From Marsupella aquatica (Eukaryota > Marchantiophyta): a stretch of DNA of 64,000 nucleotides. Shown here in pieces: positions 59,003 through 64,000 of this stretch. The position numbers were made by a program, and so were the translations under genes. Under the pieces are notes generated by a model that worked only from the letters and a program-made list of their open reading frames with translations, was not told where the DNA came from and did not search any database. Within the stretch, counting starts at the first letter, position 1. Each line of letters begins with the position of its first letter. The stretch is from assembly GCA_973895155.1 (NCBI GenBank), contig OZ316896.1, positions 17,670,001 to 17,734,000 of the forward strand. The letters are read 5' to 3'.

Positions 59003-59775
59003 AAAGAGAGCCCTCAGTCCATCCTAGCATAATTTGTCTATGCTGAAAGCATGATTGTGTGTGCTGAGGAGAACTAGTGAGGGTTGACTGTACATGCTCA
59101 CAACCCCCTTCCCATGAGGCTGTTGGGTTGACTGCCATTGTCCTCCCAGAACAATGTGTCTGATCTACACCTCTTCCTTACAAACCTGCCTGTTGTGTGC
59201 CAAGTAACCAGCTGCTGGGCAGGATGTGTCTTCTGATGCATTGAAGGTGCCCCGGGAAGGTGCCTGGAAGGTTCAATTCCCCTGCCAAGAATTACTCCCC
59301 ATTTGCTGATATTGCTTTTATGGTTTAGTTCAGCTGTTTGTTATACATGACCCTATTTTTTCTCAGCTTGTTCTTCCTACTGGCTGTGGTTTAAACTTGC
59401 CAAAATTTTCTGATAGACACCCTAGATATGTCACGACCCCGTCCTTATGCATGGATCTGACTACTTGCGCAAATCATACCTTCATTGGGTGGCGCAAGAT
59501 CACCACCCGTCCCAAGACATGGATCCGTGAGGTCACCACCTCTTCCTAGGCAACATTTGCAATTATGGGCAGTTGCCAGAGTGACAGTTTCGAGCAGGGT
59601 AATTTGGAGTACAAATTTGCGACCTTGAGAACCCAAGCTTAAGTCTGTTATAGTTGGTAACTATCTCGAACACAGAAGATGATGACTTGCATTTTTCTTA
59701 TGACAGATTCACACCTTCTCTACATTATCTCTGTTTCTTCTATAATTCCCTTGGAGAGACATCTATCTACCTCAT
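59003..59775 (-). repeat. Block X and R end of inverted unit U5
   Basis: Complement of U2 30360-31085: GGTTGACTGCCATTGTCCTC, AAGGTTCAATTCCCCTGCCA and TCTGTTATAGTTGGTAACTA match in order. This is the right boundary of the inverted segment. Confidence 0.85.
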
Positions 59776-60590
59776 GTCAGACTATTTCCATGCTTGAAAT
59801 CATACAATATATTTCAGACAGGAAGAGGTGAGTTTTTTCTTCCCTTGATGTATAGTACTACAGTAGTTCTGAATGTAGGCTTTGAGTAAAAACCTACAGC
59901 GCCTGTCTGGGAACTTTAGTTTAGACTTCTTTAGTTTCTCTTTGGCCACTGAAAGAGAAAACCCATGAATCTACTCTACAATACTTATTTTACGAGAATC
60001 TGATTTTAAATGAAATGCATTTGGATCCTTGGTAAGTTGGACTCTACAATACTGATTTTACGAGAATCTGATTTTAAATGAAATCCAATGGGATCATTGG
60101 TAAGTTGGAATCTCCTACTAAAAAGTGAAAGAATTGTACTCCCACGAGCTAAATCTTTATTTGGGATGGACTCGCCGAACCTGCCACTATTCGCAGCATG
60201 CTTTACATCCGACTAGTGACACTAAATTGCTCCATTCAGTCTGCATAATTGATATCGAGATTGATGTACTATACTGTACAGGAATGTGAGACGTCCCCAA
60301 ATCTTAGCAATGCTGTCACGAATCCTGACCTACAGAGGATTCCTTCCAACGAACCTTCTCCAGCAGGACGAAGTGCCAGGAATGACAGGTATTGACAGGA
60401 ATGATGACAACACAACCGGGCCCTCAGGTGGGCTTGGGGTCCCCACAAGCTTCAAGAACCAGCACTTTCTATAAATCCAGCCCATCTCCTTCTGGGCACC
60501 TCATTGTCCTCTGGTTTCCCTGATCTACTCAACTCTTTACACCAGAACCCCAAAGCCCGTCGCTTCTCTGAAAATCCTACATTCACAATC
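59776..60590 (+). promoter_or_regulatory. Start of unit U6 and upstream region of DJ-1 copy 5
   Basis: Orientation returns to plus at about 59815 (AGGAAGAGGTGAGTTTTTTC), at a point equivalent to U2 32815. A 65-bp tandem pair (TGATTTTAAATGAAATGCAT) occupies about 59985-60115. The TATA box TATAAATCC is at about 60470, about 120 bp before the ATG. Confidence 0.75.
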
Positions 60591-61435
60591 ATGACACCCC
60601 CGCTGCAAATCGGCGTCATGATGGAAGCTGTCCAGGTGAGCGACATTACCTGCATCGACATCATCGGCAACATCTCCACCGAATACGCCGAAGCAATCGA
60701 ACCCATAGCACCGCCTAGCCTCTCGAACATCAAGGCCAACGCCGTTGCCATGGTCTTCCACTACATTTCGTCGTCTCTCTCCCCCACCTTCATGACCCCG
60801 TCGATGCACATTGTTCCCACCGTGACGTACGACTCCTGCCCTCGTGACCTCGACATCCTGTTCATTGGGGGCCCGCTGCCGTCGCATCGCCCGGAGGCTG
60901 CCGACAGGTTCCTGAAAGAGGCGTTTGGTGTGGATGGCAAGGGAGAGGCAGGCAAGAGGGTGAAGACGGTCCTCACGACGTGCGTTGGGAGCATGTGGCT
61001 TGCGAGTTCCGGGGCGCTGGATGGGAAGCGCGCGACGACGAATCGGATGTTTTTGCCACTGGCAAGGGACTTGTATCCCAAGGTGGAGTGGGTAGATCAG
61101 AGGTGGGTGGTTCATGAGGATGGGGATGGGAGGTTCTGGACGAGTGGAGGGGCGACTGCGGGTGAGTTAATTTTGTGAATTGATTGTCTGAGTCTGTTTC
61201 GCATTTTGTGTGTCATTGTTTTGTTTCTCGACGCGTCGATGTTGAGCGCCGGCTGGCTTTGGATCGAACGGATCGAGGATATCCACATGTCACTACTGAC
61301 CTTAGTTGTATCTCTATAGGAAGTGATATGGTGGCGCATTACGCGTTGCAGACTTTTCATAAGGAGACGGTGGCGTCTTCGCTCGAGCTGCTGGATTTGG
61401 ATCCTGATACGAGAGGACAGTTTTACCGGTCTTGA
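60591..61435 (+). CDS. DJ-1/PfpI-family protein, copy 5 (U6)
   Basis: Exons 60591-61161 and 61320-61435, 228 residues, with the same intron position and phase as copies 1 and 2. It begins MTPPLQIGVMMEAVQVSD and has Asp23 in CIDIIGNIS, LDILFIGGPLPSHRPEA, nucleophile Cys131 in TTCVGS, LASSGALDGKRATTN, and exon 2 SDMVAHYALQTFHKETV. No frame break. It is nearest to copy 4, from which it differs mainly by the copy 4 frameshift. The pair is arranged head to head with a gap of about 9.3 kb that contains the U5 insertions. Substrate unknown. Confidence 0.92.
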
Positions 61436-64000
61436 GCTCCAATGCAAGCGAACTCTATGGCTAGTCTTTGCTAGTTTGAGTTGAGTACCAGAGTGCAACG
61501 CGAAATAGCGCAATACAGCTGCCCGAAATCCATTCTCTGTCGAGAATAATTCTTGAGGGAAATGCTCACCAATAAATAGTAGTTTCGTGTAATTCATACT
61601 TCAATTTAATTCAACGTTGTATTAGTCGTCTGGAATCTACAAAGCAAACATCACATTCGGGATCCCATTTCACAAGGTTTCGCAAATTGGCAATCCTTCT
61701 TCTCATGATACGTAAGGTGTCTACCGAAGGTCGTTGTCACAGGAGAAGATACATTAAACTGCACTGAGCTGAGAGAAAGGATGGACACAGTGGACTGTGA
61801 AGCCCATGTTATTGTCGTGTACCTCCGCCAATGAACCTCCTGATATAGTTTTCACTTCGAACTCAACTGACCAAAATACACAGTTCACTGATCTGCGCAG
61901 AGCCCCTCAACATTTTCACCGAACTGACTAAATTAAAATAAGGCGTTGATCGAGGCTCGATTGCGGACGTTGCTTGGTTCAGATGCCGTGAAGGTTTACA
62001 GTCAAGACTCAATTGTACCTTTGTAAAATTTACTATTGTCTTTGTGTTAATGAAGTCGATTGTTCATGCAAGACCAAAACCGAACTCCAAGGGGTGATCG
62101 ATGATGCATGGCTACTCAAGATCTTTCCAAGCAGGCTCGAGCATCACTGCACTTCTGAATGCTGCGCAGTGTGCACTTCAAGTTCACTGAACACTTTGCA
62201 CAGAAGTAAATTGCTAGTCAACAGGTAACTAGAGTACTTCACAAAAATATGGATGTGTTTCTCCAGTATAGCGAATTGACCTGAGGCAATGGAGAATGTC
62301 AAAAGTTCTAAGACCCAAAAGTGATTCGAATCAGAAGAAAGTTTAGGGTGGTTTACGAGACCGAGCGGAACCCGTTGAGGCGGCCTAGTACTCGGGCCCA
62401 GCCTTTTGCCTTCCTTCTCACTGGACTACTGACCCTACTGTTTTGTCCCCACAAAGCGAATTCCTAAATAGTTTTCCGTTCATGCCTGGATTGGGGAGAC
62501 TAGTTATTGTCAACTCTCAAATGAATCCTTCGCTACTTGAATTGAATTTGATTCTGTCTGTCTGTACTCCAGCTACGAGATGGATGTCATAATTTGAATC
62601 TCAAGGTCGAACAAAAATTAAACAAAAAAAAAACTTGATTTCTTCGAGGGATAAAGCAGGCGTACTGCAAACGCAAAACGAGCCCCATCCGAGAGAGACA
62701 TATACAGATGCCAACCTGTTACCAAATCAGCTTTTAGAGCACAGTCGTAAGCGTCTTGAGTTAATGCATATTACAGTAGGTAGTACTGATTCCAGCTCGC
62801 AAGTGATTCCTTTAGTTGCTCGACTTAAAGTTGAGGTGGTATCTGAGGATTGATTTCTCGACGCAACTCAGTGCTCGTTTAGGAGTTGTCTACCTAGTGT
62901 GTTCTTGTATCTGAACTTCACGAGGAAGGTTTCATCCCTGGTACGAATTCGTGATGCCAATCAGTAAAAAGGAATAGACAAACATTTAGGAAGAATCTCC
63001 ATGGTCAATTGCAAAAAACCATACAGTCACATCTCTGATTTTATTATATATTGAAAATTCATTTGATAGCTCTGCCTTGTTTAGACGAATCGGGACGGGT
63101 GAGCTACAAGCAAGTAGACTATCTCCGCAAATTTGCGCCGCTCCCCCTATATATGCAAAATCCAATTTTGAAGCCAAAATGCATGAAGATTGTCGGGTGC
63201 AGGCCTTCGCCGTGATTTGCTCGCGGCAGTGGCGGATTCTCGACCGATTTTCAATCCGACTCGTGCTCCAGTTCTCCCATCTGGAGCTGCAATTGCAAGC
63301 CGGGGTCGAGAGGATCAGACGACAAGTTTCGAAGGCGGAGCGCCGCGGTTTGAGCTCGCTAGCGAGCGAGAGAGCGAACCTTTACACAAAAGTACACCAG
63401 CACAATAACATGTATGTCTGCCTCATTGCACCCTCATTGCACCTGGACCGGCCTCTTTCCTTGCGTTTGTTCTCGTCAATTTGTAGTTGGAATATTGATT
63501 TTCTTTGTGGTCGACAAACTCCTCTACTGAGTGAACTCAACATCAAAGGTAGGCGTGTGTGTGTGAAAATTTGATCGATGGCCCTCCCTGCAATTGGCCT
63601 GCTCTAGTTTATCTAGTCCAACACAGCTGGCTCTCAACTTCCATTTCGTAGATCAGCAATAGAGGTGCGACCTGGCGAGATCGGTGGTTCCAGGAGATGC
63701 AAATAATATTCTTGTTGGGCGTACATTGCGCGCTGGTTGTGAGCACGCGAGACAGTTGATAACAAAGTGCTGCACCTGCGCGTCTACGGCGAACAGTTTG
63801 CCCACAACAGAGAGGAAATTAATTTTCCATACTCTTCTACACGTGATCACATCTAATTGCTTCTCTACTTCGTTGTTGATGACCATCGCAAACGTAGATA
63901 GCTTTCTTTACAATCAGATCAGGAAGCACTCGGTTACCTCATTCGACACACAGTTTGGAATCAGAGAAGTGGCTATTGTCTCCTATTTGCTGCTCGCCCT
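61436..64000 (+). repeat. Spacers S1 and S2 of unit U6, continuing past the edge
   Basis: S1 61436-62330 and S2 62330-64000, the plus-strand counterpart of 50435-48187. Markers are GTTCACTGATCTGCGCAGAG, GGCGGCCTAGTACTCGGGCC and CGCCGTGATTTGCTCGCGG. By analogy with U3 to U5, a PPCDC fragment would be expected a few hundred bases beyond the right edge. 63077-63574 is open on the plus strand but resembles no known protein. Confidence 0.75.

Noticed and set aside
1-64000. Search for tRNA, rRNA, CRISPR or bacterial operon features
   Set aside because: None seen by eye. The window is eukaryotic, and the repeats found are plant transposons or duplications rather than CRISPR-like arrays.

Overview
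The window reads as nuclear DNA of a land plant, most probably a bryophyte or another non-seed plant. The evidence is spliced genes with GT-AG introns, a chloroplast MscS-like channel, a plant HAL3-type decarboxylase, a plant PIF/Harbinger transposon, Copia-type LTRs and TTTAGGG telomere-like tracts. The species cannot be fixed from the sequence alone. Gene density is low and most of the window is transposon or duplicated sequence.

Layout. 1-3391 (minus) holds most of a chloroplast MSL2/3-type mechanosensitive channel gene whose 3' end runs off the left edge. A CpG-rich segment and a short tandem array follow (4950-5560). About 5600-9950 is a DNA-transposon-like element with long imperfect inverted ends, carrying an ORF with an RNase H1 hybrid-binding domain. 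11816-16764 is a complete PIF/Harbinger element with TAA target duplications, an intact Myb/SANT-like ORF and a broken transposase. 17920-19766 holds two well-supported genes on the plus strand: CMC2 (twin CX9C mitochondrial protein, 3 exons) and, 107 bp later, phosphopantothenoylcysteine decarboxylase (PPCDC/HAL3, 2 exons).

From about 18.8 kb to the right edge the window is a multi-copy compound segmental duplication. The basic unit, in order, is: PPCDC, its 3' flank (blocks Q and R), block X, block Y, a DJ-1/PfpI-family gene with its promoter, then spacers S1 and S2. Units: U1 18.8-29.1 kb; U2 29.1-36.7 kb; U3 36.7-46.4 kb; U4 46.4-47.69 kb; U5, inverted, 59.77 down to 47.69 kb; U6 59.8 kb to beyond the edge. 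PPCDC is intact only in U1. Five DJ-1 copies are present: U1, U2 and U6 look intact, U3 lacks exon 2, and U5 (minus strand) has a 2-bp frameshift. U3/U4 and U5 face each other, giving a near-palindrome with arms of roughly 4 kb around a loop of about 1 kb.

Later insertions mark the copies: a solo Copia LTR in U1 (24426-24769, 5-bp target duplication), a 169-bp MITE in U2 only (31749-31917) whose empty site is seen in U5, a Copia LTR/gag remnant in U5 (about 53.47-56.17 kb) and a 2.4-kb insertion in U5 (56611-59002). The active gene set therefore covers organelle osmotic safety (MSL), cytochrome oxidase assembly (CMC2), coenzyme A synthesis (PPCDC) and an amplified DJ-1-like cysteine enzyme of unknown substrate.
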